64,000 bases of DNA from Streptomyces endocoffeicus (GCF_016741935.1 NZ_JAERRG010000001.1:1984001-2048000); one strand, 5' to 3'. Shown: positions 1 through 9,282, counted from the stretch's first letter. Made by a program: numbers and translations. The notes: generated by a model not told the origin, from the sequence alone.

Positions 1-733
1 GGTAGTAGCCGAGCCGCCGGTACATGTCGACGCGGACCCGCCGCCGCAGCTGCCCGTTCTCGGCGATCAGCGCGTCCAGCCGGGGGTAGAGATCGGTGCC
101 GTCGTGCTCCAGGCGGAGCACCCACGCCTGGTGGTTGACCCCGGCGGCGCGGTAGGTGACCTCATCGAAGGGGACCTCCAGCAGTTCGCACAGGTCGTGG
201 ATGGTCCAGTGCACCGAGTGGCACAGGCCGACCACCCGGGTCAGCCCGGTGGCCGCCACGAGGTACTGCACGTTCATGGCCATCGGGTTGGTGTAGTTGA
301 GCAGCCATGCCCCGGGGCATACGGCGGCGATGTCCTCGCCCAGCGCCTTGAGGAACGGGAAGGTGCGCAGGGCGCGGAAGATGCCGCCGACGCCGAGGGT
401 GTCGCCGATGGTCTGCCGCACCCCGTGGCGCGCGGGGATCTCGAAGTCGATCCGGGTGGCCTCCCCCATGCCGATCTGGACGAGGTTGATGACGAAGTCG
501 GCGCCGTCGAGTGCCTCGCGCCGGTCGGCGTGTGCGGTGATGAGCGCGGCGGCGCCCCGCCGCCCGGCGATGTACCGGGCGGCGGCCTCGGCGGTGGCGA
601 GGCGTTCCGCGTCGATGTCGTGCAGGGCGATCCGCGCGGTCTTCAGCTCCGGGAAGGCGAAGAGATCCGCCAGCAGGCCCTGGGTGAAGACGACGCTTCC
701 CGCGCCGATCAGCACGATCTTGGGGTTGATCAT
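1..733 (-). CDS. GH4 alpha-galactosidase-like enzyme (3' part missing, runs off window)
   Basis: About 244 N-terminal residues are visible. The protein opens with a Rossmann NAD-binding motif (KIVLIGAGSVVF), as expected of family GH4, which uses NAD and a metal ion in an oxidation/elimination mechanism. Further GH4 hallmarks are TNPMAMN, a GLCHSV motif (the Cys-His-Ser form typical of alpha-galactosidase/alpha-glucuronidase members rather than 6-phospho-glucosidases) and AGVNHQAW. The start ATG overlaps the stop of the upstream kinase gene by four bases, so the two are translationally coupled. As the last visible gene of the sugar operon, it probably cleaves an imported alpha-galactoside in the cytoplasm. 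Family call is firm; exact substrate is inference. Confidence 0.88.
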   Translation of the reverse strand, partial: MINPKIVLIGAGSVVFTQGLLADLFAFPELKTARIALHDIDAERLATAEAAARYIAGRRGAAALITAHADRREALDGADFVINLVQIGMGEATRIDFEIPARHGVRQTIGDTLGVGGIFRALRTFPFLKALGEDIAAVCPGAWLLNYTNPMAMNVQYLVAATGLTRVVGLCHSVHWTIHDLCELLEVPFDEVTYRAAGVNHQAWVLRLEHDGTDLYPRLDALIAENGQLRRRVRVDMYRRLGYY

Positions 734-1686
734 GACGGGATGTCTCCGTTGGCGGTGAGGTGGGTGAGGGCTTCGTCCCAGGTGGGCTGGGCGGTGGTGC
801 CGCCCGCGGCGCGGGTGGACAGCGCACCGCAGGCGGCGGCGAGGTCGAGCGCCTCGGCGATGGGCCGGCCCGTGAGCCGTCCGGCGAGGAAGCCCGCGTT
901 GAAGCTGTCGCCCGCGCCGACGGCGTCCTGGGGTGTGACACGGATCCCGGCGGTGGTGAGCAGGGTCCGGCCGTCGTGGCACAGGGCGCCGTCCGCCCCG
1001 TCCTTGACGGCCACCAGCGGGACCTGCCGGGTGAGGAGTTCGGCGGCGGCCGCGACGGACGTGCCGTCGGTGCCGGCCAGTCGGTGGGCCTCGGCCGCGT
1101 TGGGCAGCAGAAGGTCGGTCCAGGCGAGGACGGGTGCCAGCGCCGCGGGGTCCCATCGGCCCGAGGGGTCGTCGTTGGTGTCCAGCGAGGTGGTGGCGCC
1201 CGCCGCGCGGGCGGCGTCGAAGAGGTCCGGCAGATCGGCGGCGAGCCCCGGCATGAGGAAGAAGGACGCGGCGTGGAGGTGCCGGGCCGAGGCCAGCAGG
1301 TGCGGGGGTATGTCGCGGCCCGAGGTGGCGGCGAGTGTGCCCGGCGCGGTGAGGATGGCCCGGTCGTCCCCGCGGGTCACGATGACCGTGAGCGGTGTCG
1401 GCAGCCCGCTGTCCAGGTGCAGTCCGCTGACGTCGACGCCGTGCGCCGCGAGCCGGTCGCGCATGTAGTGTCCGGCGCCGTCGTCCCCGACGCGTCCGGC
1501 GAAGGCCACGCGCAGCCCCAGCCGGGCGGCGCCGCACGCGGTGATCGCGGCGGATCCGCCGATGGTGAGCGCGCCGCTGTCGACGAGCTGTTCGCGCTGG
1601 CCGAAGGCGAGCGGGGGGTCGAGCGGTCCGACGATGACGTCCAGGTTGGCGTCCCCGATGACGAGCAGGTCGAAGGTGGGTGGCAT
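730..1686 (-). CDS. PfkB-family carbohydrate kinase
   Basis: A 318-residue ribokinase/PfkB-type sugar kinase. The N-terminal signature (LLVIGDANLDVIVG), the glycine-rich sugar-binding stretch (TIGGSAAITACGAARLG) and the C-terminal ATP-site motif DAVGAGDSFNAGF with its catalytic Asp are all present, and length is normal for the family. The ATG at 1686 is preceded by an AGGA ribosome site. The reading frame is open further upstream, but that part lies across the permease gene and has no family resemblance. It sits between the permeases and the GH4 enzyme, so it probably phosphorylates a monosaccharide released from the imported sugar. Substrate unknown. Confidence 0.88.
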   Translation of the reverse strand: MPPTFDLLVIGDANLDVIVGPLDPPLAFGQREQLVDSGALTIGGSAAITACGAARLGLRVAFAGRVGDDGAGHYMRDRLAAHGVDVSGLHLDSGLPTPLTVIVTRGDDRAILTAPGTLAATSGRDIPPHLLASARHLHAASFFLMPGLAADLPDLFDAARAAGATTSLDTNDDPSGRWDPAALAPVLAWTDLLLPNAAEAHRLAGTDGTSVAAAAELLTRQVPLVAVKDGADGALCHDGRTLLTTAGIRVTPQDAVGAGDSFNAGFLAGRLTGRPIAEALDLAAACGALSTRAAGGTTAQPTWDEALTHLTANGDIPS

Positions 1687-1730
1687 ACGGGTTCCTGAAG
1701 GGTGAGGGAGAGGCTGGGCGGTGCTGGCGG

Positions 1731-2573
1731 TCAGCCCTTGAGACCGGTGGAGGTGATCGACCGGACGAAGGTCTTCTGGGCGGCGAGGAAGGCGAGCAGC
1801 ACCGGCAGGACGGTGATGACGTTCCCCGCCATCACGGCCGACCACTGGGTGTGGTGCTGCCCCCGGAAGGTGGTCAGACCCAGCTGGAGGGTGTAGTTGG
1901 CGTCGTGGTTCAGCGCGATGAGCGGCCACGACAGGTCGTTCCAGGTGGTGAGGAAGGTCAGGACGGCGACCGTGCTCAGCGCCGGGCGGGACAGCGGGAC
2001 GACGATCTGGAAGAGCACCCGCAGCCGCGAGCACCCGTCGATCCAGGCGGCCTCCTCCAGCTCCCTGGGCAGCGAGAGGAAGAACTGCCGCAGCAGGAAC
2101 ACCGCGAACGGCGTCACCAGCGAGGGCACGATCAGCGCCCCGAGGGTGTCGACGAGCCCCAGCTTCCGCATCACCAGGAACGTCGGGATCATCGTCAGCT
2201 GGAACGGGATGGCCATGGTGGCCAGCATCAGCACCAGCAGCACCCGGGACCCGCCGAACCGCATCCGGGCGAAGGCGTATCCGCCCAGCGTCCCCAGCAG
2301 CAGATTGGACACGACCGCGACCGCCGAGACGATCAGGGAGTTGGCGAACCAGCGCGGGAACATCGCGTTGCCGAGCACGAAGCGGTAGCCGCCCAGATGG
2401 ATCCCGGAGGGCCAGAGCGCGGGCGGGAAGCGGTTGATCTCCGCGTCGCTCATCACCGAGCTCAGCCCCAGCCAGATCAGCGGTACGGCGAAGAGCAGCG
2501 CCAGTGGCGCGAGCAGCAGATGCCACGGGCTGAACGGCAGCCGCGGCCGCCGCCGTGCGGACGGTTCCGTCAT
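1731..2573 (-). CDS. Carbohydrate ABC transporter permease, MalG type
   Basis: A 280-residue inner-membrane permease with about six hydrophobic segments and the EAA loop (EEAAWIDGCSRLRVLFQIVVP, around residues 190-210) that contacts the ATPase. It is of the MalG/CUT1 class: short, with no periplasmic insertion. The ATG at 2573 overlaps the stop of the upstream permease gene (ATGA), so translation is coupled. No ATPase gene occurs in this operon. In Streptomyces, CUT1 importers commonly share the MsiK ATPase encoded elsewhere, which would fit. Role: di- or oligosaccharide import. Confidence 0.92.
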   Translation of the reverse strand: MTEPSARRRPRLPFSPWHLLLAPLALLFAVPLIWLGLSSVMSDAEINRFPPALWPSGIHLGGYRFVLGNAMFPRWFANSLIVSAVAVVSNLLLGTLGGYAFARMRFGGSRVLLVLMLATMAIPFQLTMIPTFLVMRKLGLVDTLGALIVPSLVTPFAVFLLRQFFLSLPRELEEAAWIDGCSRLRVLFQIVVPLSRPALSTVAVLTFLTTWNDLSWPLIALNHDANYTLQLGLTTFRGQHHTQWSAVMAGNVITVLPVLLAFLAAQKTFVRSITSTGLKG

Positions 2574-3520
2574 GACGTGGCTCCCTCGATACGGCGGTCG
2601 CCGCGGCGCCGGACCAGCCGCAGCGCGGCGGCGGCCACGAGCAGGGCGACGCCGAGGACGTAGGCCGCGGCGGCCCCGTAACCGGCGGTGAAGTTGCGGA
2701 ACGCCTGCTCCCAGACGAAGTAGACGATCACGGTGGTGGATCCGAGCGGACCGCCCTTCGTCGTCACGTACACCAGGTCGAAGACCTGCAGCGCGCTGAT
2801 CGTCTGCCAGAGCAGCAGGAACACGCTGACCGGCGCGATGGTGGGCAGGGTGACATGGCGCAGCACATGGCGGCGTTCCGCGCCGTCCAGGGTGGCGGCC
2901 TCGATGAGTTCGCGGGGCACGTCCTGGAGGGCCGCCAGGTAGATCACGACGCAGAAGCCGGTGCCGCTCCACAGCGAGATGCCCACCAGGACCAGCAGCG
3001 CCTGGCCCGGATCGGACAGGAAGCCCTGCGGGGAGACTCCGAGGTGGTGCAGCAGCGAGTTGGCCGCGCCGAACTCCGGGTCGAGGATGAAGGAGAACAG
3101 CACGCCCTGGGCGGCGGCCGAGACCACGAACGGCACGAAGAGCAGCGTGCGGTACAGACCGGCGAACCGGATCCGGCGGTTGAGGACCAGCGCGAGCACC
3201 AGCCCCAGACCGATGCTCAGCGGTACGTACAGCGCCGTGTACTCCAGGGTGTTGCGCACGGCCTGGGCGAACTGCGGATCGTCGGCCAGCTGGCGGTAGT
3301 TGTCCCAGCCCACCCAGACGCTCGGGGTGAGCAGATCGCTGTACTGGAACGACAGCAGCAGGGACCACAGGACGGGGATGACGCTCAGGCCCAGGATGAC
3401 CAGGACGGAGGGGAGGACGAACGCCCAGGCGGTCGCGGCCTCCCGGCGGCCTTTGCGGCGCGCGGGACGGGCCGGTGTGCGGGGCGCCGGACGGGTGATG
3501 GGGGTGGGCAGACGGGACAT
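2570..3520 (-). CDS. Carbohydrate ABC transporter permease, MalF type
   Basis: A 316-residue membrane permease. A basic, proline-rich cytoplasmic N-terminus (about 30 residues) precedes the first membrane span (AWAFVLPSVLVILGLSVIPV). The EAA loop is IEAATLDGAERRHVLRHVTLP. I chose ATG 3520 because GAGGAG lies just upstream and the longer frame would overlap the binding-protein gene. The gene follows the binding protein by ten bases and overlaps the second permease by four, giving the standard binding protein-MalF-MalG order of CUT1 sugar importers. Confidence 0.92.
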   Translation of the reverse strand: MSRLPTPITRPAPRTPARPARRKGRREAATAWAFVLPSVLVILGLSVIPVLWSLLLSFQYSDLLTPSVWVGWDNYRQLADDPQFAQAVRNTLEYTALYVPLSIGLGLVLALVLNRRIRFAGLYRTLLFVPFVVSAAAQGVLFSFILDPEFGAANSLLHHLGVSPQGFLSDPGQALLVLVGISLWSGTGFCVVIYLAALQDVPRELIEAATLDGAERRHVLRHVTLPTIAPVSVFLLLWQTISALQVFDLVYVTTKGGPLGSTTVIVYFVWEQAFRNFTAGYGAAAAYVLGVALLVAAAALRLVRRRGDRRIEGATS

Positions 3521-3530
3521 GGGGAGCTCC

Positions 3531-4874
3531 TCAACGCACCTTCGCGATGGCCGCGTTGGCCTCGTCGGCACACCGCCGCAGGGCCTTCGCCGGTGTGCTC
3601 TTGCCGAGCAGGACGGCGGTGATGGCCTCGCCGAACGGCATGGAGATCTTGGGGTAGGCCCGGTCGACGGGCCGTACCCGGGCGGTCTCCAGCACCTCGG
3701 TGAACACGGGCAGACCGGGCACCTCGGCCGCGTACGCCCGCCACTGCGGACGGCGCTCGGCCGGGCGGCTCTGCGGCAGGCTGCCCGCCTGGGTGTCCCA
3801 CCGATACGCCTGCTCGGGCTCCATGAGCCAGCCGACGAACGTACGGGCGGCCTTCAGCCGCGCGGAGCCGTTGTCGAACACGCTCCAGGTGTCGGGGCCG
3901 GAGATGGTCACCGACCGGCCGCTGAAGCCGGGCAGCGGCACGACCTCATAGTCGATCTTCGCCTGACGGATGTCGGGCAGTTGCCAGGGACCGGTGGCGA
4001 CCATGCCCAGCCGGCCGGCGGCAAACGCCTGGTACATCTGCTCGCCACCGGGTTTGGGATCGACGTAGACACTTCTGTCCTTGGCGAGTGCCGCGAGCAC
4101 CTCGAGGGACCGGACCCCGGGTTCGCCCGCGAACCCGATCTCCCGCTTGCCCTCGGCGATCACCTCGCCGCCCAGATCCCAGATCATGGGCCACATCCGC
4201 CACACCGTGTCCTCGTCGCCCGCGGCGGGCCAGCCGGTGCCGAACGTGCCCCTGCCGCGGTCGGTCAGCTTCCTGGCCGTCTCGATGAAGTCCCGCCAGG
4301 TCCAGCCGGGGCCGGGCAGTTCAAGACCCGCCCGGCGGAAGAGGGTCTTGTTGCACACCACGGCGAGCGAGTCCAGCACCGCGGGCACCGCACGGACCAC
4401 ACCGTCGACCGTGACGCCCTCCCGGGCGGCGGGCCAGTACTGCTTCCACGGCACCCGCCCGGATTCCACGACGCTGGTCAGATCCGCCAGCTGGGGGCTT
4501 CTGGCGACGCTGGCCAGATCGGAGCCGAAGATGTAGGCGATATCGGGCGGGGATCCGGCGACGAGACCGGCCATCACCTTCTGCAGCATGTCGTCCGCCA
4601 GCACGCCGCCGCTCAGGTCGATCCGTATCGTGGGGTGGCCGCGGTGGAAGTCGGCCACGAGCCGCTTGACCGCTCGCAGGGCGGTGCTGGTCTGCCCGTG
4701 CCACACCTCGATGTGCACGATTCCGTGGGAATCCACCCCCAGGCCCGTCCCGCATCCCGCCACGGCGGCACCCATGGCGCCGGTGAGCGCCATCGCCCCG
4801 CCGCCACGCAGCACCCCACGCCGGGACGGACCGCCGCGCACAGGGGGAGGGATACGCGAACGGTTCAGGCTCAT
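3531..4874 (-). CDS. Extracellular sugar-binding lipoprotein of ABC importer
   Basis: A 447-residue solute-binding protein of the CUT1 sugar class. The N-terminus carries twin arginines (SRRGVLRGG, residues 17-25) and a lipobox AVAGC with Cys41, so it is probably exported by Tat and then lipid-anchored. IEVWHGQTSTALRAVKRLVADF after residue 53 is typical of the family's first lobe. I preferred ATG 4874 to ATG 4889 because GGAG lies nine bases upstream. It is the first gene of the operon and should capture the sugar handed to the two permeases. The GH4 partner suggests an alpha-galactoside; the ligand itself is inferred. Confidence 0.9.
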   Translation of the reverse strand: MSLNRSRIPPPVRGGPSRRGVLRGGGAMALTGAMGAAVAGCGTGLGVDSHGIVHIEVWHGQTSTALRAVKRLVADFHRGHPTIRIDLSGGVLADDMLQKVMAGLVAGSPPDIAYIFGSDLASVARSPQLADLTSVVESGRVPWKQYWPAAREGVTVDGVVRAVPAVLDSLAVVCNKTLFRRAGLELPGPGWTWRDFIETARKLTDRGRGTFGTGWPAAGDEDTVWRMWPMIWDLGGEVIAEGKREIGFAGEPGVRSLEVLAALAKDRSVYVDPKPGGEQMYQAFAAGRLGMVATGPWQLPDIRQAKIDYEVVPLPGFSGRSVTISGPDTWSVFDNGSARLKAARTFVGWLMEPEQAYRWDTQAGSLPQSRPAERRPQWRAYAAEVPGLPVFTEVLETARVRPVDRAYPKISMPFGEAITAVLLGKSTPAKALRRCADEANAAIAKVR

Positions 4875-5138
4875 CGCTGAGAGCTCCATGATCCGAGGGC
4901 ACGGCCCCGCCTCGGTCACGGACAGCGACCTGGCGACTCGGGCCGGACTCACGGCGGAGCCGCATACCGGCTGGGCGTACCTCTGCCGCCGAGATTTCGA
5001 CATCGGCGTGCCAGGGAGTAAACCGATCAGATCGAATCACGTCAAGAGCGTGAAACTGCTCAGTGTTGGCTTTGAACGCGCACAACCAATCAGCGGGTGA
5101 GCGCCCTTCGGGGGCATTACGCACAGAAGCGGGCATAT
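4875..5138. promoter_or_regulatory. Upstream region of the sugar operon, candidate repressor site
   Basis: This stretch between the binding-protein gene and the conservon terminator holds no convincing gene. It contains a perfect small palindrome CGATCAGATCG at 5024-5034, followed by CACG...CGTG arms at 5039-5053. A LacI-, ROK- or DeoR-type sugar regulator could bind here, but no regulator gene is visible next to this operon. Position and symmetry are the only evidence. Confidence 0.35.
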
Positions 5139-5172
5139 CGCCGCGCGGGAACCTGCCGGTTCCCGCGCGGCG
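5139..5172 (-). terminator. Strong hairpin terminator after the conservon
   Basis: Perfect 14-bp inverted repeat (CGCCGCGCGGGAAC and its complement) with a six-base loop, seven bases beyond the stop of the DUF742 gene. No U-tract follows, which is normal for high-GC actinomycetes. Confidence 0.8.
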
Positions 5173-5178
5173 AAGGCG

Positions 5179-5796
5179 CTAGATCCGCCGAAGCCCCACC
5201 AGCACGCGCTCCATCAGGGAGACGTCCGGGACGTCGCCCTCCGCGGAAGCCGTCCGGTGGACGGTGATCAGTCCGTGCTCGGCCATGTCGCCGAGCACGA
5301 CCTTGGCCACCCCCAGCGGCACCGCGAGCATGGCCGCCACCTCGGCCACCGACCGCGGCTCCTGGCACAGCGCGATCACCGGGCGGTGGTCGGCCTGAAG
5401 GGTGTCCATCGAGCGGTGGCCCAGCTCGGTGGTGGTCACCAGGGTCTCGACCTCGAAGTGATGGTCGGACCTGGTCCGGCCGCCCGTCCACGAGTAGGCG
5501 CGCACCAGCGAGGCCGGGCCCTGGCTCCCGTCGTGCTCCGCGTCCCAGACGCCCGACCGCTCCGGCTCCGACGCCCCCCGCGCGAAGGGTTCCCCGGGAT
5601 CCTCGGGCCGGGCCTCCCCGCCCCGGCGGCGGGACCGGGCGCCCTCCGGCGCCCCGTCGGACCGCGGCGGCTTCCGCCCGCGTCGCCCTTTGCCGAAGCT
5701 GAAGGCGTTGAGCACGTCGGCGAAGGTCTGTTCGTCCTCCGCCCCCTGATCTCTCCCAGGTCCCTGCCCGGAAGGGCCTTCACCGGTGCTCATCAT
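5179..5796 (-). CDS. cvnC: Conservon protein CvnC (DUF742)
   Basis: A 205-residue protein. The first ~100 residues are charged, low-complexity and probably disordered (FGKGRRGRKPPRSDG, RSRRRGGEARPEDP). The C-terminal ~100 residues form the DUF742 domain beginning SLVRAYSWTGGRT, with a winged-helix-like stretch (PRSVAEVAAMLAVPLGVAKVVLGDMAEHGLI) and ending VLVGLRRI. DUF742 proteins belong to conservons, signalling cassettes that in Streptomyces pair a sensor-kinase-like protein with a Roadblock protein and usually a GTPase. Two adjacent ATG codons begin the frame; GGGGAG directly abuts the first, so the second (5793) may be used. No cvnD GTPase follows: the gene is terminated at once. Confidence 0.9.
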   Translation of the reverse strand: MMSTGEGPSGQGPGRDQGAEDEQTFADVLNAFSFGKGRRGRKPPRSDGAPEGARSRRRGGEARPEDPGEPFARGASEPERSGVWDAEHDGSQGPASLVRAYSWTGGRTRSDHHFEVETLVTTTELGHRSMDTLQADHRPVIALCQEPRSVAEVAAMLAVPLGVAKVVLGDMAEHGLITVHRTASAEGDVPDVSLMERVLVGLRRI

Positions 5797-5809
5797 CTCC
5801 CCGTCCGGC

Positions 5810-6259
5810 CTATTGCGCTGCTGTCCGCTTTACGGCCCGCAGGTTCAATTCCTGCAGCTCTGCGCGGAGTTCCGGGGTCAGCATCTCGCCGACCTGATCG
5901 ACCAGTACCGTCATCTCGTACGCGACCTGACCGATCTCGCAGTCCGGCGCCGCCAGCACCACGAGGCACGAGCCGTCCTTGATCGACATCAGGAGCATGT
6001 TCCCGAGCTCCATCTGGATCACGGAGGACCGCACATCACCGGTGTCCATGCACTCGGCAGCGCCCTGGATCAGGCTGATGGCCCCGGCGGCAATGGTGGC
6101 GACCTGCTCGGCCCGATCGGCCGCCAGCCCGTCCGACGCGGTGAGCAACAGCCCGTCGGCCGAGACCACCACGGCGCACGCCACATTGGGCACACGCTCG
6201 GTGAAGTTGGTGACCAGCCATCCGAACTGGCTCACCTCCCGCAGCTGGGGTGAGGTCAT
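5810..6259 (-). CDS. cvnB: Conservon Roadblock/LC7 protein CvnB
   Basis: A 149-residue Roadblock/LC7-domain protein, normal for CvnB. The pattern VPNVACAVVVSADGLLLTASDGL...AEQVATIAAGAISLIQGAAE...DVRSSVIQMELGNMLLMSIKDGSCLVVLA matches the domain end to end. Family members are small dimerising proteins that regulate or bind Ras-like GTPases. AGGA precedes the ATG by seven bases. It lies 30 bases after cvnA and 13 before cvnC, so all three are almost certainly co-transcribed. With no GTPase in the operon, its partner must be CvnA, CvnC or a GTPase encoded elsewhere. Confidence 0.93.
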   Translation of the reverse strand: MTSPQLREVSQFGWLVTNFTERVPNVACAVVVSADGLLLTASDGLAADRAEQVATIAAGAISLIQGAAECMDTGDVRSSVIQMELGNMLLMSIKDGSCLVVLAAPDCEIGQVAYEMTVLVDQVGEMLTPELRAELQELNLRAVKRTAAQ

Positions 6260-6289
6260 TGGTTCTTCCTGTCCATCTTCGCTGAGACC

Positions 6290-9181
6290 TTATGTCTCGT
6301 CGCTTCCGTCGGGCTGAGCCCGCCGGATGCCCGACTGGTAATTGCTGAGGAACGAATGGGTGCGGCCGGCGTTCCGCCGCGCGGCGGCGTCGCCCGCGGC
6401 GCGCGGCGCGGGCCGCTCTCCGGTGGCGCGTGGCTTGTCGGTGGCGCGCGGCTTGTCCCGGTCCGCCGCCTGGCCCTGGCGCGGCACCCGCCGGGGCAGC
6501 CCGGCCTGGGTGACGCCGCCCGGCTCCGCGGCACCGGGCCGCTCGTGGACGATCTGGCCGGGCTCGTCCGCGGGGTCCGGCCGGCTCTCGTCGGAGGGTC
6601 CGGGCGGAACGGGGTCGGGCCGCCGGGAGGCGGCGGACGCCGGCAGGTCCGCGGACTTCCGGCCGTCGGGCGGCTGCTCGCCGCGGGAGCTCGCCGGTGC
6701 CGTCTCGGGCGACGCGAACCATGGCGAGGGGGCGTCGTCCGGGGCGGTGGGGCGCGAACGCTGCGGGGGCACCGTGGGCTGCCCCGGCGGCCGTGGCGTA
6801 CGGCGGTCCGCGAGCGGTCCGCCGTCGCCGGACGGGGCGCCGGTCTTCTCCGGTGCGCCGTCGCCGACCCGTGCGCCCTCGCCGGCCGATGCGCCCTCGC
6901 CGGCCGGGGTGGGACGGCCCGGCCTGGTGGGGTGGCCGGGCTTGGCCGGGGCCCGGCGCGGCAGTCCGCCGGGCTGCTGGGGATCCGTGAACGCCCGCGA
7001 GGAGCCGGGGCGGGCCGGCAGCGAGCGGCCCGCGTGCTCGGACGCGGCCGGGGCATCACCGGCGTACGGCGAGCGGATGCCGTCGGGCACGCGGCGCGGC
7101 AGTGCCGCCGGGGCGCCGCCGAGCTCACGGTGCGGCCGCGCCAACTCGGAATTCCTGGCGGAGGTCTTCCGGACGGGCAGCGAACTCTCCCGGCCCGCGA
7201 TGGCGGGCTTGTCACCGAGCATCAGCCTGGCCGGTACCAGCACACCCGCGCGCAGCCCGCCACCGGACTCCCGCTCCGAGATCAGCTCCACGGTGACGCC
7301 GTGGCGACGGGCCAGCTGACCGACGACGGTCAAGCCCATCTGCCGGGACGTAGGTACCTCCACGGATGCGTCCCCCGCCACACGCCGATGAGCCTTGGCC
7401 AATTCGGCACCGCTCATCCCAAATCCCTCGTCGCGGACCTCGATCAGTGCGGAACCGTCCAGCTGCAGTGTATTGCTGACGGTCACCTGGGTCTCCGGCG
7501 GGGAGAACGCGGTGGCGTTGTCCAGCAGCTCAGCGATCATTCGCGCCAGGTCACCGGCAGCGTACCCGATCACCTCGGCGGTGGGAACGGGCTCCACCAC
7601 CACCCGCCGGTAGTGCTCGATCTCGGAGACCGCGGCGCGCAGCACACTGTCCAGCTGCACCCGTTGCTCGGAGGGGCGGACCGGGGTGCTGCCGCACAGG
7701 ACCATCAGGTTCTCGTTGTTGCGCCGCATACGGGTCGCCAGGTGGTCCAGCTTGAAGAGGCTGGCCAGCTGGTCCGGGTCCTCCTCGTGCGACTCGAGCT
7801 GCTCCATCAGGCGCAGCAGCCGGTCCACCAGGCTCTGGCTGCGCCGGGAGAGGTTGACCAGGGTGTCGCGCAGATCGCCACGGAGCGCGGCCTGTTCGGC
7901 GGCCAGCCGCACGGCCTGCCCGTGCACCGCGTCGAACGCCCTCGCGAGCTGCCCGAACTCCTCGGTGGTGTGGACCGGTACGGCGCTGATCGCGGTGCTG
8001 GACGCCTCACCCTCGCGGATGCTGGACACCGCCTCCGGGAGCCGGCGCTCGGCCACGTCGAGCGCGGTGGAGCGCAGCACGGTCAGCGACCGCAGCAGAT
8101 GCCGGGCGATGGCGATGCCGATGGCGAAGGCGAGCAGGAGCACGGCGAAGAGCAGCACGGACTCCGCACCGGCCCGGTCGCTGGTCTCGTCCTGGAGCTT
8201 GGCGGAGGTCACGCGGAGCCGGTCGGCGAGCCGCTTCTCCACCGTGTTGATGAGGCTTCCGTGCGCCTCCGAACTGCGGTGCCAGGTGCGGTCGGAGAAC
8301 GGCGGGGCGTCGGCGCCGTTCCGCCCGGCGTTCAGCGAGCCCGCCTGGGACAGCACGCCGTCCAGCAGCTTGGTGCGCCGGTCGACCTCCGGGCCGGTGA
8401 CCGTGCGGTCGTAGGCGCGCTGGTCCCCCGCGGTGGCCACGGCGCGGAAGTCGTTCAGCTTGTCCCGCAGGCGGATGTCGGACTCCTGGAGCGCCCTGAT
8501 GAGCTTGGGGTCCTCCAGCCTGCCGGGCTTGGGTGCCACCATCACGATCACATGCTGGAGGTGCACCTGCTCCTGGACCATCTCCAGGTCGTACAGCGCG
8601 CTGGCCGGTCCGGACAGCTGAGCGTCACCGAACCCGCTGCCCAGCGCCTGGTCCAGGTCGAGCAGACTGTTGATGATCTTGCTGTACTCGGTCACCGCGG
8701 TCCATGAGCCCAGATCCTTGGAGGTCACCCGCTCGCGCAGGTCGGGCAGTCCGTCCAGGAGCTTGGAGGCGTCGCGGTAGCGGTTGGCCGAAACCCCCCG
8801 CAGACCGTGGGTCCGCTGCGTGGTGCGGGTGACGGCGGCCTGAGCACGGTCCACGCGCTGGGCCTGCTGCCGGAGCATGGCCGGATCGGCGGACCCGCCC
8901 TCACCCAGCCGCTCGGCCGACAGGGTCCGCTCCATCTGCAGATCGCCGATCAACGGCCTCAGTCCAGCGCGCAGCTTGACCAGCCGCTGCACGTCCGCGT
9001 ACGTGTTGGCGCGCGCCACGTCGCGCTGGATCTGCACGACGCCCAAGGCCACGGCGAGCAGAGCGGGCACCACCAGAACGGCGCCCAGCTTCACCGGCAG
9101 CCGCCAGTTGCGCCACTCCATGACGCCGGCCCACCACGACGGCGAACGGTCGCGCGCGGCCGCATGCCTGCCCGGGGTCAT
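6290..9181 (-). CDS. cvnA: Conservon sensor-kinase-like protein CvnA (NIT domain, HATPase)
   Basis: A 963-residue membrane protein. Spans at about 31-49 and 341-360 flank an external nitrate/nitrite-sensing-type domain (LRAGLRPLIGDLQMERTLSAERL). A HAMP-like linker and a HATPase domain follow at about 500-655, with the N box ELLDNATAFSPP (551-562), G1 box EVRDEGFGM and a later MGLTVVGQLARRHG. No phospho-acceptor His box is obvious, as usual for CvnA. A 280-residue Pro/Gly/charge-rich tail ends in the conserved FLSNYQSGIRR motif. I took ATG 9181 because GGAG lies eight bases upstream; the longer open frame upstream looks non-coding. It probably senses an extracellular signal and acts through CvnB/CvnC. 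Confidence 0.92.
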   Translation of the reverse strand: MTPGRHAAARDRSPSWWAGVMEWRNWRLPVKLGAVLVVPALLAVALGVVQIQRDVARANTYADVQRLVKLRAGLRPLIGDLQMERTLSAERLGEGGSADPAMLRQQAQRVDRAQAAVTRTTQRTHGLRGVSANRYRDASKLLDGLPDLRERVTSKDLGSWTAVTEYSKIINSLLDLDQALGSGFGDAQLSGPASALYDLEMVQEQVHLQHVIVMVAPKPGRLEDPKLIRALQESDIRLRDKLNDFRAVATAGDQRAYDRTVTGPEVDRRTKLLDGVLSQAGSLNAGRNGADAPPFSDRTWHRSSEAHGSLINTVEKRLADRLRVTSAKLQDETSDRAGAESVLLFAVLLLAFAIGIAIARHLLRSLTVLRSTALDVAERRLPEAVSSIREGEASSTAISAVPVHTTEEFGQLARAFDAVHGQAVRLAAEQAALRGDLRDTLVNLSRRSQSLVDRLLRLMEQLESHEEDPDQLASLFKLDHLATRMRRNNENLMVLCGSTPVRPSEQRVQLDSVLRAAVSEIEHYRRVVVEPVPTAEVIGYAAGDLARMIAELLDNATAFSPPETQVTVSNTLQLDGSALIEVRDEGFGMSGAELAKAHRRVAGDASVEVPTSRQMGLTVVGQLARRHGVTVELISERESGGGLRAGVLVPARLMLGDKPAIAGRESSLPVRKTSARNSELARPHRELGGAPAALPRRVPDGIRSPYAGDAPAASEHAGRSLPARPGSSRAFTDPQQPGGLPRRAPAKPGHPTRPGRPTPAGEGASAGEGARVGDGAPEKTGAPSGDGGPLADRRTPRPPGQPTVPPQRSRPTAPDDAPSPWFASPETAPASSRGEQPPDGRKSADLPASAASRRPDPVPPGPSDESRPDPADEPGQIVHERPGAAEPGGVTQAGLPRRVPRQGQAADRDKPRATDKPRATGERPAPRAAGDAAARRNAGRTHSFLSNYQSGIRRAQPDGSDET

Positions 9182-9282
9182 GAGGCGTGCTCCGCGCTCG
9201 GACCGGCTTGCCCACAGGGATGTATCACGATGCCGTTTCTCCTGGGATTTCCCCGGCTGGGGAAAGTCGAACGCCCGGCAAC

